The notes: generated by a model from the sequence alone, not told the origin. A stretch of DNA of 64,000 nucleotides from Bin76 sp963665765 (GCA_963665765.1 OY762464.1:2356001-2420000), one strand, 5' to 3'. Shown: positions 1 to 9,834, numbered from the stretch's first letter. Translations and numbers: made by a program.

Positions 1-1
1 A

Positions 2-397
2 CAAGCCGACACCGCCGAAGTGGTGGCCTGCTATCGCCAACTGCAAACCGTCGAAACCCGCTTTCGGGTGCTCAAAGACTTCCTACGACTACGGCCGGTG
101 CGGCACTGGACCGAGAAACGAGTCCGCGGTCACGTCGCGGTCTGTGTGTACGCCGCTTTGATGGAAACGCTCATCACCCAGGCTCTCACCGCAGCCGATG
201 TCCGCGATCCCGACCTCGAACACCAACACCTCACCGCCGCACGGGCCCTCCAACAACTCAACCGCGTCCGCCGCGTGGAACTGACCACCAACAACCACCA
301 GATCACCATAACCACCCGACGCACCCCCCTACAAACACGGGCACTCGCCGCCATCGGAGTCGACACCCGCACCTGGGACAAAGCCACCATCACCTAA
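2..397 (+). CDS. IS1634-type transposase, C-terminal part (cut by window edge)
   Basis: The reading frame is open from the window edge and ends with TAA at 395-397. The stretch VETRFRVLKDFLRLRPVRHW followed by TEKRVRGHVAVC is typical of the C-terminal catalytic region of IS1634/IS4-superfamily DDE transposases, with the Glu of VETRF as the likely last acidic residue of the triad. The N-terminal part, including the first two acidic residues, lies outside the window. The family call rests on motif memory only. Bases 398-653 after it hold no convincing gene and probably include the insertion-sequence end, but I could not define the terminal repeat. Confidence 0.75.
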   Translation, partial: QADTAEVVACYRQLQTVETRFRVLKDFLRLRPVRHWTEKRVRGHVAVCVYAALMETLITQALTAADVRDPDLEHQHLTAARALQQLNRVRRVELTTNNHQITITTRRTPLQTRALAAIGVDTRTWDKATIT

Positions 398-653
398 CCA
401 CCACACCGGCTCAAACACCGAATGTAGTGGAAACACCTTCTTCGCGTATGCCCCCTGACCTGGTAAAACACAAAACCACCCGCCAAACTCGGGCCATAGG
501 CTGAGACGCTACGCATGTCCCGTATGTCAGTCCATGGTGGCTTGAGTCTCTCGATCCCGGCTACGGGACGGAGGTCCATCAGAGGCCACTTCGAGACGGG
601 ACAACCCTCCAGCCTTGGCCAGGAAAGAGTCCGACTCGGTGGACTCCCTGCGG

Positions 654-863
654 CTATTCCATCAGCTCTATGGCGCCGGTTGGGCAGGCTCGCGCAGCCT
701 TCCTTACCTTTTCGATGAACTGCGGCGGGATCGGGTCAAGGCGAGCCGTCGAGTACCCGTCCTCGTTGACTTCGAAGGCTTCCGGTGCGATGGCCACGCA
801 TTGTGCTACTCCCATGCATTCCTCCGTGACTCGTGCCCGGGATGCTTCACCGGCCCTGGTCAT
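654..863 (-). CDS. small [3Fe-4S] ferredoxin partner of the P450
   Basis: A 69-residue ferredoxin with C16-x5-C22 and a distal C60-P-T-G-A, the arrangement of the single-cluster ferredoxins that donate electrons to actinobacterial P450s. The second Cys of a normal CxxCxxC is absent, which in this family means a 3Fe-4S cluster. I chose the ATG at 863 because it overlaps the P450 stop as ATGA and gives the usual length; an upstream ATG at 929 would add 22 residues inside the P450 gene. It is translationally coupled to the P450 and most likely carries electrons from an unseen reductase to it. It acts in the cytoplasm. Confidence 0.9.
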   Translation of the reverse strand: MTRAGEASRARVTEECMGVAQCVAIAPEAFEVNEDGYSTARLDPIPPQFIEKVRKAARACPTGAIELME

Positions 864-2107
864 TGTCGGATCCGAGACGAACGGATTGGTAGTGAGACCA
901 TTCCCCTGTGGGTGGTGACCGAGTGCCATTCCGGCTCGAAGCCCGGGTCAAGCCGTGGTGCGGGGACGTGGGCTAGGAGTGATTTGATCGCCACGGCAAC
1001 CTCGAGCCTGGCGACGGGCGCCCCGAGACAGAAATGGATGCCGCGGCCGAAGGCGGCATGCTGTTGGGGTGTGTAAGAGCGGTGAATGTCGAACCTATCC
1101 GGATCCTCGAAGTGAGCCGGATCCCTGTTGGCCGCGGCCAGTACACAGACGACCCGTTCACCCGCCCCGATGATCTCTCCACCGAGTTCGCAGCTCTCCA
1201 AAGCTGTCCTTCTGTCTCTGGGGAGAGGGGATTCGAAGCGAAGGCTCTCCTCCACACAGTTGGCAATCAGGGTCTCGTCCTCTTCGAGGGAGGCCAACTG
1301 CTCCGGGTGCGAGAGGAGCAGGTATGCCGTGTTGCCGATCGATGCGGTGGTCGTGCCGTTGCCGGCGATGATCAGATGGAGGCAGGTGGCGATAGCCTCC
1401 GGCAGTGTGAGTTGGCCGGCGTCGATCATCTGGGCTGCTCGGGTCAGAACGTCGTCGCGAGGCCGCAGGCGGCGTTCATCAATCCAGGAGGTGAGCAACT
1501 CATGCCATTTGGCTAGATTCCGACCGAAGTGGCCGGCGCGTCCGGGGTCCGGCGGGGTAGTGCCGAAGAAGTGGCGCTGGTCCATGGTGACACTCGGTAT
1601 GTCCCCCCGGCGAGACCGGGGAATTCCCACCACGTCGGAGACAACCTCGACGGGAAGCGGTTCAGCCAACCGCGACACGACATCCACCACTTCGCCGTCG
1701 GCGATGGAGGCTCCCATCAGGCGGTCGGCCGCCGCTCTAATCCCCCCTTCGAAGCTCGCCACCGCCCTAGGGACGAAAGAGCGTCCGAAGGCTCGCCGGA
1801 TGCGGGTGTGTTCGGGAGGGTCAGTGATGTTCAGTTGAGCCACCCCGAAGTGGTCCACCAGCATGGTGTTCTCTTCACGCACAGCCGCGTCCAGGTTGTT
1901 GATATGGCCCATTTCGGCTCCCATGCTGGAGAACAACCGAGGATTGGTGAGCACCTCGTCCACGAGGTCGAAGGTGGTCACCAGCCATTGACCCAGAGCC
2001 GGGCTCCAGTAAACAGGTGATTCCTCCCGCAGCCTCCTGTAGATGTCGTGCTGCCGGTCGGCAAAGTCCCCCGAAACCAGGGCGTTCTCGACCTCGGCTA
2101 TTGGCAT
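860..2107 (-). CDS. cytochrome P450 monooxygenase
   Basis: A 415-residue bacterial class I P450. The I-helix oxygen-binding motif AGNGTTTA begins near residue 248, the K-helix ExxR is E287-S-L-R290, and the heme loop FGRGIHFCLG carries the thiolate ligand C360. The length is normal for soluble bacterial P450s and there is no membrane anchor. The gene is followed directly by its own ferredoxin with a 4-base overlap. The substrate is unknown; neighbouring dehydrogenases suggest that a hydroxylated product is oxidised further. Family certain, reaction unknown. Confidence 0.95.
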   Translation of the reverse strand: MPIAEVENALVSGDFADRQHDIYRRLREESPVYWSPALGQWLVTTFDLVDEVLTNPRLFSSMGAEMGHINNLDAAVREENTMLVDHFGVAQLNITDPPEHTRIRRAFGRSFVPRAVASFEGGIRAAADRLMGASIADGEVVDVVSRLAEPLPVEVVSDVVGIPRSRRGDIPSVTMDQRHFFGTTPPDPGRAGHFGRNLAKWHELLTSWIDERRLRPRDDVLTRAAQMIDAGQLTLPEAIATCLHLIIAGNGTTTASIGNTAYLLLSHPEQLASLEEDETLIANCVEESLRFESPLPRDRRTALESCELGGEIIGAGERVVCVLAAANRDPAHFEDPDRFDIHRSYTPQQHAAFGRGIHFCLGAPVARLEVAVAIKSLLAHVPAPRLDPGFEPEWHSVTTHRGMVSLPIRSSRIRQ

Positions 2108-2288
2108 GGGTTCCTACCGCGCCGACACAGCGGACCGTATCCGCGGTCGCATCCTATGCCGGGAAAACGGGATAATCATGAGTCGGGCCCCTCACACCGG
2201 GAACTGCGATGGAGGCTACCAGCCGTGCCGTCGGATCCGCCCGGCAAGCCCTAGACATACGGCCGTTTTCGACCACAGAATCGGGTGG

Positions 2289-3065
2289 TCAGACCATCAG
2301 GTCGCCCCCGTTGATGTCCATTGAAGCCCCGGTGATGTAAGCGCCGTGATCGGAGGCGAGGAACGCCACAAGGTCCGCCACTTCGGACGGTAGTCCCAGC
2401 CTTTGGATGGGGAAGCCGGAGGCGTACTCATCGGCCCGTTCCTCGGAGATCGTCCCCCTGGTCATCTCGGTGTCGAAGAGCCCGGGACAGATGGCGTTGA
2501 CGGTTATGCCATCGGAGGCGAGTTCTTTGGCCACTGCCCGGGTCAGTCCGAGGACAGCGGTCTTGGCGGCCGTGTAGTGGGCGCCTCCCATAGTGCTCAC
2601 GCTCTTACCAGCTGTGGATGACATGTTGATGATCCGTCCCCAGCCGTTCCGGGTCATGTCCGCAATCACCTCCTGGGTGCAATTGAACGTCCCGGTGAGG
2701 TTCACCCCCATCACCCAGTTCCACTCGCTCTCGCTGATGTCCACGAAGCGGGTGGGACGCAGGACCCCGGCATTGTTGACCAGGATGTCGATCGAGCCCA
2801 GTTGCTGTCGGGCGACATCCGCCATCCGTGAGACTGCAGCCCGATCGGTCACATCGGCGGCCACCGCCAGGGGTGCGGCTCCCATCTGAGAGAGTTCTTC
2901 CACCGTCGACGCCAGGTCTGCGATCTCCAGGTCATTGACCACCAGGTTGGCCCCGGCGCGGGCCAGACGGAGTGATATCGCCCGGCCCAGTCCCTGGGCG
3001 GCGCCGGTTACGATCGCCGTCTTTCCGGAGAGATCGTCGGACTCTCTGATCGGTTTGGTATTCAT
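2289..3065 (-). CDS. short-chain dehydrogenase/reductase (SDR)
   Basis: A 258-residue classical SDR of the FabG type. The N-terminal TGAAQGLG is the nucleotide-binding TGxxxGxG, NNAG follows near residue 91, and the catalytic Ser...Tyr-x3-Lys is seen as INMSS...HYTAAK. It should interconvert an alcohol and a ketone with NAD(P). It lies 6 bases downstream of a D-2-hydroxyacid dehydrogenase and 181 bases upstream of the P450 in the same direction, so it probably belongs to the same transcript. The substrate is not readable from the sequence. Confidence 0.93.
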   Translation of the reverse strand: MNTKPIRESDDLSGKTAIVTGAAQGLGRAISLRLARAGANLVVNDLEIADLASTVEELSQMGAAPLAVAADVTDRAAVSRMADVARQQLGSIDILVNNAGVLRPTRFVDISESEWNWVMGVNLTGTFNCTQEVIADMTRNGWGRIINMSSTAGKSVSTMGGAHYTAAKTAVLGLTRAVAKELASDGITVNAICPGLFDTEMTRGTISEERADEYASGFPIQRLGLPSEVADLVAFLASDHGAYITGASMDINGGDLMV

Positions 3066-3071
3066 CCGGGA

Positions 3072-4067
3072 TCAATCCTCCAGTGAGCGAGCTTCGGGGT
3101 TGACAAGGTTCCTGGGCAACCGACCATCGAGGTAGCGGAGCGCCTCCTTCGCGGTGTTGATGGCCAGTTCGTGGGAGGCGTCGTTAGACAACCAGGCGGT
3201 GTGCGAGGTCACGAGAACGTTCGGACGGCTGAGGATGGGATGATTCAGGTCGGGGTCGGGCTCGCCGTCCAACACATCCAAGGCCGCATACGAGACCACC
3301 CCCGACTCGAGCGCCCCATCGAGCGCATCCAGATCGATTAACCCTCCCCGGCTGGCATTGATGACCACCACGCCCCTGCGGACGGTTTCGAGGCTGCGGG
3401 CATCCAGCAGATGGTGGTTCTCCTCGGTCAACGGGCAATGGAGCGAGATGATATCCGAGGTTGCCAACAACTCGCCCAGGTCGACGGATGTCCCTCCGAC
3501 CGCATGGTGCTGTCGGGGTGGCAGGAAAGGGTCGAATGAAACGACGTCCAGGCCGAAGCCAGCCGCCCGGCGCGCCACCGCTCTGCCGATCCTCCCGAGG
3601 CCGACGATGCCGAGGCGCCTGCCGTTGAGCCGGCGGATGGCGGGAAGGGTGGCGTTGACATGCCAGAGGTGCTGCCGCCGCCAGGTATGCATGGACTCGG
3701 GCAGCCTCCGCATTGCCGAGAGCACCAGGAGCATGGTGTGGTCGGCGACCTCGTCAACGCAGAAATCCGGTACGTTGGCAACCCAGATACCTGCGCCTGT
3801 GGCGGCCCTCACATCGATGACGTCGTAGCCAATCCCAGCCCTGATCAGCAGACCGGTCTCGGACAGTTTGGAGATCTCGGTCGATCGAAAGTGCATGTGC
3901 CCGATGATGACCACCGGTGTCCGCGCCGCTCGGGCAGCGGCCTCGACAGGGGTGACACCCGCGTTGAGTACGTGGACTTTCGCCGACGCTGCCTCGAGAT
4001 GCTTCACAGCCGGCGCCAGGACTTCGGCTGCGTCGGTCACCAGGACCTCCCGCGGCTTAATGCTCAT
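3072..4067 (-). CDS. D-isomer-specific 2-hydroxyacid dehydrogenase (first copy)
   Basis: A 331-residue member of the SerA/formate dehydrogenase/glyoxylate reductase superfamily. It shows the Rossmann motif GLGRIG and the catalytic Arg-Glu-His set: Arg in NASRGGLID, Glu in DGEPDPD, His in TSHTAW. It lacks the ACT or ASB regulatory domains of full-length SerA, so a 2-keto acid or 2-hydroxy acid reductase role is likelier than serine synthesis. It is close upstream of the SDR. A second, clearly different copy lies just behind it, which suggests successive oxidation or reduction of related acids. Confidence 0.9.
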   Translation of the reverse strand: MSIKPREVLVTDAAEVLAPAVKHLEAASAKVHVLNAGVTPVEAAARAARTPVVIIGHMHFRSTEISKLSETGLLIRAGIGYDVIDVRAATGAGIWVANVPDFCVDEVADHTMLLVLSAMRRLPESMHTWRRQHLWHVNATLPAIRRLNGRRLGIVGLGRIGRAVARRAAGFGLDVVSFDPFLPPRQHHAVGGTSVDLGELLATSDIISLHCPLTEENHHLLDARSLETVRRGVVVINASRGGLIDLDALDGALESGVVSYAALDVLDGEPDPDLNHPILSRPNVLVTSHTAWLSNDASHELAINTAKEALRYLDGRLPRNLVNPEARSLED

Positions 4068-4131
4068 CGTTTCGCCTGCCCACTTTCCCTATGGCTCACG
4101 GAACCGGCGCCACGGCCGGCGGTCGGGAGAC

Positions 4132-5091
4132 TCACAGGCGTCCCGCCTCTTTGAGCAGATGGATGACCTGGCGGGCGGCCAGGCGGTGCAGGTCGTCGAG
4201 CGCCCCGGCGGAGGCGCCGGCCATGTGCGGTGTCTGGATCACGTCGCTGCGGCCGGAGAGGGGATCACTCCCGTCGGGTGGCTCGGGGTCCCGGACATCG
4301 AGCGCCGCTCCGGCCAACCGGCCGCTGTTCAGCGCATCCAGGAGCGCCTCCTCGTCGACGAGACTCCCGCGAGCGATGTTCACCAGCACAGCGCCGGGCT
4401 TGACGGCCGACAGGGTTTGGCGGTTGATCATCCGCAACGAGTCGGGGTTCAGCGATGCACACACCACCACGTTGTCGGATGCGGCCATGAGGTCTTGGAG
4501 TTCCAGGTGCGGCAGCAGCGGGTCTGCGGCCGCCGGCCGCAGGTGGTAGTGAGCGACGGTGCGCATTCCGAAGGCACGGGCCCGTTGGGCCACCTCCCTT
4601 CCGACCCTCCCCGCGCCTATGATCCCGACGGTTTGGCCGTGGAGGCGGGGGATGTCCCAGATCTCGGGGAAGAGCCTCAGATCCCATTCGCCGGAGTCGG
4701 CGGCGGCCGCCATGGGAACCAGGCGGCGTCGCAGCGCCAGCAGCAGAGCCATGGCATGCTCAGCGACCTCCATGGTGTTGGCCTGTACGTTGGTGACCGC
4801 GATCCCGGCCCGCCTGGCGGCCTCGGCGTCGACCTGGTCCATGCCGGAGCTGTAACAGACGATCCCGACGCATCGCTTGAAGCTCGCAATGAGGCGGCTG
4901 TCAATGTGGACCAGGCTGCTCGACACCACCACGTCCGCCCTGGCGACAAGGGTGTCCCGGTGTTCCTCGTCCTCCGGCACGATCAACTTGACGCCATGCT
5001 CCGCCAGGATCGAACGCTCGATCTCGTACGACCAATCGTATGACCAGGTCAGCGGATCGAGAATCGTCGCCACCGGTGACTCGGACTTCAT
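4132..5091 (-). CDS. D-isomer-specific 2-hydroxyacid dehydrogenase (second copy)
   Basis: A 319-residue paralogue of the neighbouring dehydrogenase with Rossmann GAGRVG and the catalytic set Arg (NIARGSLVD), Glu (RDPEPP) and His (TPHMAG). The ATG at 5091 starts the natural N-terminus MKSESPVATILDP; in-frame starts further upstream (ATG at 5145 or 5430) would run into the divergent promoter region or the divergent gene. No strong ribosome site is visible before either choice. Family sure, substrate unknown, start moderately sure. Confidence 0.88.
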   Translation of the reverse strand: MKSESPVATILDPLTWSYDWSYEIERSILAEHGVKLIVPEDEEHRDTLVARADVVVSSSLVHIDSRLIASFKRCVGIVCYSSGMDQVDAEAARRAGIAVTNVQANTMEVAEHAMALLLALRRRLVPMAAAADSGEWDLRLFPEIWDIPRLHGQTVGIIGAGRVGREVAQRARAFGMRTVAHYHLRPAAADPLLPHLELQDLMAASDNVVVCASLNPDSLRMINRQTLSAVKPGAVLVNIARGSLVDEEALLDALNSGRLAGAALDVRDPEPPDGSDPLSGRSDVIQTPHMAGASAGALDDLHRLAARQVIHLLKEAGRL

Positions 5092-5205
5092 CAACACAAT
5101 CGTAGGAAAAACGTCCGGTTGCGACGAGCGGCTTCTGCGACTCATCACTACAGTACGGAACCAGGCGACCGCAATAACACACAGTCGGACCAGACGGGAC
5201 TGCAA

Positions 5206-6312
5206 ATGAAACGTGTCTATGCCCAAGACGGGGCTGCAATCGTCCGTGAGGTCCCGGAGCCGGAGATTCGCCAGGGTGAAGTACTGATTCAGACGGCGTA
5301 TTCCGCCATAAGCGTGGGCACCGAGATGTGGTTGATCGAAGGGTCGGCGGACCCCACCTTCACCAACCATGAGTACCCACCGAACCCGCCGCGGTGGCCG
5401 AAGACGCGAAGCCCCATCGGCCGGAACCATCCTCTGCCGCGCCCGCCCGATCCCGAAGCCATCTCATTGGGCTACAGCCTCTCGGGCCGGGTTGTAGACA
5501 TCGAAGACCGGGTCACGGACCTACGGGTCGGTGACCCGGTGGCAGCCTCGGGGTCCCAGTGCGCCCATCACGCCGAAGTCGTGGCCGTTCCCAGGAACCT
5601 GGTGGCACGTGTCCCCGAAGGCCTGCCGTTGCATGAGGCAGCCCTGGTGACAGTCGGCTCGGTGGCCGTGACTGCGCTCCGGGAGACGCGCTGCCAGTTC
5701 GGAGAGAGCATCGTGCTCTACGGCCTCGGACTCCTCGGCCTGCTGGCTGCCCAGGTGGGAAGGGCCGCCGGGTTCAACCTGATCGGTGTCGAGATAGACG
5801 AGGGGAGGTTGGACCTGGCGCGGTCCCTCGGCCTCGAAGTCATAGATCCGAACAGGGCGGATCCCGTGAGGAGGGTGAAGGAACTGACTGACGGGTTCGG
5901 CGCCGACGCGGTCATCCTCGGCCTCAAGACGGCGTCCAGCGAGGCCATGAACATGGCATTCGACATGTGCCGCCAACGTGCCCGAGTTGTTGCCCAGGGC
6001 CTGTTCGGCATGGAGGTGGACCGCTCCCGGTTCTACGCCAACCAGGTGGAGTTGGTTCCGGTCATCGGTTACGGACTCGGTCGTTACGACCCCGTCTACG
6101 AGGAGGGCAACACCGACTATCCGATCGGCCTGGCGCGATGGACCGAGAACCGCAACCAGGAGTACTTCCTCCGGCTTCTGGCCGAGGGTCACGTCAACGC
6201 CGGCCTGATTGCCCCGATCTCCGTTCCCATCGAGCGTGCGCCGGAGGCGTACGAGATGATCCGAGGACCGGACCGTCCCCCGACCGTCCTGCTCACCTAC
6301 AAAGGCGGGTAG
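5206..6312 (+). CDS. medium-chain (zinc-type) alcohol dehydrogenase-like oxidoreductase
   Basis: A 368-residue MDR protein. The N-terminal GroES-like fold is followed by a nucleotide-binding region with GLGLLG near residues 180-185 and an acidic residue at the end of strand 2 (GVEIDE), typical of NAD binding. I do not see the four-Cys structural zinc loop, so it may bind only catalytic zinc or none. The start at 5206 gives the expected N-terminus. The 114 bases between it and the leftward dehydrogenase at 5091 form a divergent promoter region. It opens a rightward set whose next gene begins directly after its stop. Confidence 0.87.
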   Translation: MKRVYAQDGAAIVREVPEPEIRQGEVLIQTAYSAISVGTEMWLIEGSADPTFTNHEYPPNPPRWPKTRSPIGRNHPLPRPPDPEAISLGYSLSGRVVDIEDRVTDLRVGDPVAASGSQCAHHAEVVAVPRNLVARVPEGLPLHEAALVTVGSVAVTALRETRCQFGESIVLYGLGLLGLLAAQVGRAAGFNLIGVEIDEGRLDLARSLGLEVIDPNRADPVRRVKELTDGFGADAVILGLKTASSEAMNMAFDMCRQRARVVAQGLFGMEVDRSRFYANQVELVPVIGYGLGRYDPVYEEGNTDYPIGLARWTENRNQEYFLRLLAEGHVNAGLIAPISVPIERAPEAYEMIRGPDRPPTVLLTYKGG

Positions 6313-8181
6313 TTGAGCAGGCGAAGACCGGTGTCCGCCGAGGACCTAGGGGCGATCCGCTGGCCCCTGGATCCTGCCCTGAGCCCTGACGGTCAGTCTC
6401 TGGCCTATGTCGTCTCCCGGGTCGACCTGCGCGGCGACCGCCTCTCCTACCAACTCCATATGCGAGACCTCGGCACCGGCGAGGAGAAGGTGGACAGCGG
6501 GAGTCGCGTCAGGAGACCTCTGTGGTCCCGTGACGGCAACTCGCTTGCCTATTTGGAGGAGACTCCCCGAGGCTGGCAGGTGGCGGTTCACGGTCGGGGA
6601 ACCATCCTGACCGACATGGGGGGAGGAGTGGCAGCATTCGACTGGTCACCCACAGATGAACAGATCGTGGCTCTCCATGCCAGGGGAGACCCCGCCTGCC
6701 CCACCAGTGCCGGACCGCCGGACCGCACCACCGGAGCCTTGGTGGTCGATGCGGTGGGCGGCGAGGTGTGGCCTCTCCGGGCAGTCCCCGGTCCGGTCCG
6801 GGCGGCCCGATGGTCACCTTCGGGAGAGGAGATCGGCCTGGTGGTCGGCGATGCAGTCGGTGACTCGCTGTGGCTGGCGCCGGTCGGGGAGGGCGCCCCC
6901 AGGCGACTGATCAAGTGGGAGGGGCCCATCAACTCCTTCGACTGGTCTCCTGATGGCCGGTTGCTGGCGGTCGCCGGGAGACCAGAGGGTGTCGCGCCCT
7001 GGCTGAACCACGAGTTGTGGGTAGTGGGCGCCGACGGCAGCAGGCCTCCGCGGCAACTGGCGCCCGGTCTCGATCGCAGCATCGGCCTGGTGGTCCGGGG
7101 CGACGACGAGCGAGGCGTCATCCCCGTTGGCGTCCGGTGGACCGGATCGGGAACCCAAGTGCTGGCCGCCTACGCCGACGGTGGCGGAAGCCTCCTCGCT
7201 GCTTTCGGGCTGGACGGGGCCCTGCGTCCCCTCGCCGGAGGAGACCGTTCCATTCTTGACTTCTCGGCGCCCCGGGCCACCGATCGCATGGTCATCTCCT
7301 GGTCGGACGCAGAGAACCCGGGTGAACTCTCGCTTCTTTCTGGTGGAGTGGAGACCATGGTCACCGACCTCAATGCCGGGTGGCTGTCGACTGTCGAGTT
7401 GGCGCCGACCACCGCCATCGCCCCTCCTACAGAAGGAACGACACGGTTGGAAGGCTGGCTGACCTCGCCGATCGGAGCAACAGAGCCCTTTCCCCTGGTG
7501 GTCCAAGTGCACGGCGGCCCGCACTATCCGGTGGGATGGCGGTTCTCCTTCGATGCCCAGCGGCTCGCAGGCCTGGGGATTGCTCTCCTCCGGAGCAATC
7601 CCCGGGGAAGCCAGGGCTACGGAACTGAGCACGCTTCTGCGATCGCAGGGGACTGGGGCGGTGGGGACTTCGAAGACATCTTGGCGATCACAGAAGCGGC
7701 CCTCCAGGCCGCCCGGATCGATCCCGACCGGGTGGGCATCATCGGTGAGAGCTACGGGGGGTTCATGGTGAACTGGGCGCTGGGCCAAACCGGGCGGTTC
7801 CGCGCCGGTGTGGCCGAGAACGGCATCAGCGACCTCAACGCCATGGGGAGAGGGCCGAAAGGAGCGGCCTTCTGGCACCTGGAGTTGGGCGGTGGCCCCG
7901 ACCAACGGCCGGATCTGTACTCCCGTCGGTCCCCACTCACACACGCCGACTCGATCGACACTCCCCTGCTACTGATCCACGCCGAGGAGGACACCACCTG
8001 CCCCATCGAACAGAGCGAGAAGATGCACGAAGCCATGACCGCCCTGGGTAAGGAGGTGGCGATGTTCCGGGTGCCGGGTGAGGAGCACCTCATCAACGTA
8101 TTCGGCCGCCCATCCAAAAGACGGATCCGAACCGAGATCCTAGACTCGTTCCTGGTGGGGCATCTCGGTGTCGTTCCGTGA
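6313..8181 (+). CDS. S9-family prolyl oligopeptidase-like serine peptidase
   Basis: A 622-residue protein with an N-terminal beta-propeller (repeated strands such as WSPSGEEI and WSPDGRLL) and a C-terminal alpha/beta hydrolase domain. The catalytic triad is Ser480 in GESYGG, Asp560 in HAEEDTTCP and His592 in EEHL. The start is TTG directly after the TAG of the preceding gene, so the two are probably coupled. There is no signal peptide; it should act on short peptides or amides in the cytoplasm after uptake. This fits the oligopeptide-type transporter further along the same strand. Confidence 0.92.
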   Translation: MSRRRPVSAEDLGAIRWPLDPALSPDGQSLAYVVSRVDLRGDRLSYQLHMRDLGTGEEKVDSGSRVRRPLWSRDGNSLAYLEETPRGWQVAVHGRGTILTDMGGGVAAFDWSPTDEQIVALHARGDPACPTSAGPPDRTTGALVVDAVGGEVWPLRAVPGPVRAARWSPSGEEIGLVVGDAVGDSLWLAPVGEGAPRRLIKWEGPINSFDWSPDGRLLAVAGRPEGVAPWLNHELWVVGADGSRPPRQLAPGLDRSIGLVVRGDDERGVIPVGVRWTGSGTQVLAAYADGGGSLLAAFGLDGALRPLAGGDRSILDFSAPRATDRMVISWSDAENPGELSLLSGGVETMVTDLNAGWLSTVELAPTTAIAPPTEGTTRLEGWLTSPIGATEPFPLVVQVHGGPHYPVGWRFSFDAQRLAGLGIALLRSNPRGSQGYGTEHASAIAGDWGGGDFEDILAITEAALQAARIDPDRVGIIGESYGGFMVNWALGQTGRFRAGVAENGISDLNAMGRGPKGAAFWHLELGGGPDQRPDLYSRRSPLTHADSIDTPLLLIHAEEDTTCPIEQSEKMHEAMTALGKEVAMFRVPGEEHLINVFGRPSKRRIRTEILDSFLVGHLGVVP

Positions 8182-8223
8182 CACTGCAGATGTGAAGAGC
8201 CATCCGAACGGCAGGAGAACCCG

Positions 8224-9375
8224 ATGAGAGTCGTGGACTATGAGTGCTTTGTGGTGAGCCACGCACTCGACCCCCGTACCGGGCCTTCCATTGCCTACAG
8301 CACCACCCACGCCTACGTTGTCGTCAGGATTTCGGGATCGTCGGGCCATGTTGGGTGGGGCGAGACGTACCGCGCGCCGGGGGTGCTGGCCACCATTGAG
8401 GAGACGCTCCGGTCGGTCTGCGGAAGGGAGGACTCGCTGCGGTCGCTGTTGCGGGAGGTCCGCTGGATCGCCGGAGGGCTGGAGGGAGGCGGCTTCGCCA
8501 ACTCCGCGATCGCCATTGCCCTTGAGGATCTCCGAGCCAGGGAACTGGGGGTGCCCATCAGCGAGATGTTGGGCGGCCCGACTCGCCGACAGGTCCGCAT
8601 GTATGCGGCCAGCGGAGGCTACGTCGAGGGTCTGCCACCCGAGGAGACCTGGCCCCAGGAGTTGGACCGAGTGCGGGCAGCGGGCTTCACAGCCATGAAG
8701 TTGCGGGTCGGAGGGTACCCGATCGAGCGGGAGGTTCCCCTGTTGGAGCAACTGCGGGTCGCTGCGCCCGCAGACTTCGATCTGTGCGCGGACGGAAACG
8801 CCGCATACACCTTCAAAGAATCGGTCCGCATGGGAAAAGTGATGGAAAAGCTGGGCTTCCTATGGTTCGAGGAACCCATGGAACAGCGGAGCGGATACGT
8901 CGGATATGGACGGCTCCGCGACCTGCTCGAAGTCCCCCTGGCCGGAGGAGAGGCCCTGATGACTCGGGTAAGAGCGCGCCAACTCTTCGAGAACCGAGGT
9001 GTCGATATCGTCCAGCCGGATCCGGTGATAGCCGGCGGCGTCACCGAGGTTCTCGCCATCGCGGAACTCGCCACCCTGTACGGAGTCGTCACCGTTCCCC
9101 ACACATCGAACTCAGCCATCGGCATTTCCGCCGCGCTCCAGGCCATCGCCTGCCTTCCCGACTACACGAGGTCGCCCTCAACACTCCAGCCGTTGCTCGA
9201 ATTCGGGGTAGACGACAGTCCATGGCGCCGGGACCTGTTGGCCCACGAACTCGAGACAGCCGACGGATGGGTCACGATCCCCCCCGGCCCCGGTCTGGGG
9301 ATCGAGATCGCCGAAGACCGCCTGCGCTCTGTGGCAGTGGATCGTCGATCCGGGCCGGGAAGCGAGAGCCGATGA
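8224..9375 (+). CDS. mandelate racemase/muconate lactonizing-type enolase superfamily enzyme
   Basis: A 383-residue enolase-superfamily protein. Metal ligands are D190 (CADGN), E216 (WFEEP) and E243 (GGEAL). The general acid/base candidates are K159 in MKLRVGG on one side and H293 in VPHTSN on the other, a Lys/His arrangement of the mandelate racemase branch, whose members are mostly racemases or acid-sugar dehydratases. An AGGAGA ribosome site precedes the ATG. It should abstract the proton alpha to a carboxylate. The paired D-2-hydroxyacid dehydrogenases make a hydroxyacid or acid-sugar substrate plausible, but this is inference. Confidence 0.92.
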   Translation: MRVVDYECFVVSHALDPRTGPSIAYSTTHAYVVVRISGSSGHVGWGETYRAPGVLATIEETLRSVCGREDSLRSLLREVRWIAGGLEGGGFANSAIAIALEDLRARELGVPISEMLGGPTRRQVRMYAASGGYVEGLPPEETWPQELDRVRAAGFTAMKLRVGGYPIEREVPLLEQLRVAAPADFDLCADGNAAYTFKESVRMGKVMEKLGFLWFEEPMEQRSGYVGYGRLRDLLEVPLAGGEALMTRVRARQLFENRGVDIVQPDPVIAGGVTEVLAIAELATLYGVVTVPHTSNSAIGISAALQAIACLPDYTRSPSTLQPLLEFGVDDSPWRRDLLAHELETADGWVTIPPGPGLGIEIAEDRLRSVAVDRRSGPGSESR

Positions 9376-9399
9376 TCCACCGATGAGGAGACACCGGAG

Positions 9400-9834
9400 A
9401 TGAAACCCCTTCCCGGAGCCAAGGCCGAGTGTTTCCTGCGAAACCAGTCCAATCTCGTCCTGGGCACCATCCGGCGGGACGGATCGCCCCAGTCCTCACC
9501 ATTGTGGTACCTGTGGACAGGCGATTCGTTTCTCATGTCCACCGTTCCCTGGACAGCGAAATGGCAGAACCTGAAACGGGACCCGAGGTGCTCTGTGTGT
9601 GTCGACGATCCCGAAACCGGAAGGATGGTCGTGGCCTACGGACGGGCCGAACTTCACGAAGGCGAGGTTCGCGAGCGGACCAGGGGGATCGTCGAAAAGT
9701 ACTACCCCCTCGACCAGGCGGCCGCCGACGCTCACATGGAACGGATCTTCACCTCGCCCGACCGCCGTGTCCTTATCGAGGTGGCGCCGATCAGGCTGAT
9801 CGCCAGAAGGCTGGATCAGCCGACACCGGCGTAG
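9400..9834 (+). CDS. PPOX-class flavin- or F420-binding protein
   Basis: A 144-residue pyridoxamine-5'-phosphate-oxidase-like split-barrel protein: residues such as LGTIRRDGSPQSSPLWY, VPWTAKWQNLKRDPR and VCVDDPETG match the actinobacterial PPOX class, many of which use F420 rather than FMN. It could be a small reductase for an unsaturated intermediate of the pathway. It sits between the enolase-type enzyme and the transporter ATPase with short gaps in the same direction. The cofactor cannot be decided from the sequence alone. Confidence 0.8.
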   Translation: MKPLPGAKAECFLRNQSNLVLGTIRRDGSPQSSPLWYLWTGDSFLMSTVPWTAKWQNLKRDPRCSVCVDDPETGRMVVAYGRAELHEGEVRERTRGIVEKYYPLDQAAADAHMERIFTSPDRRVLIEVAPIRLIARRLDQPTPA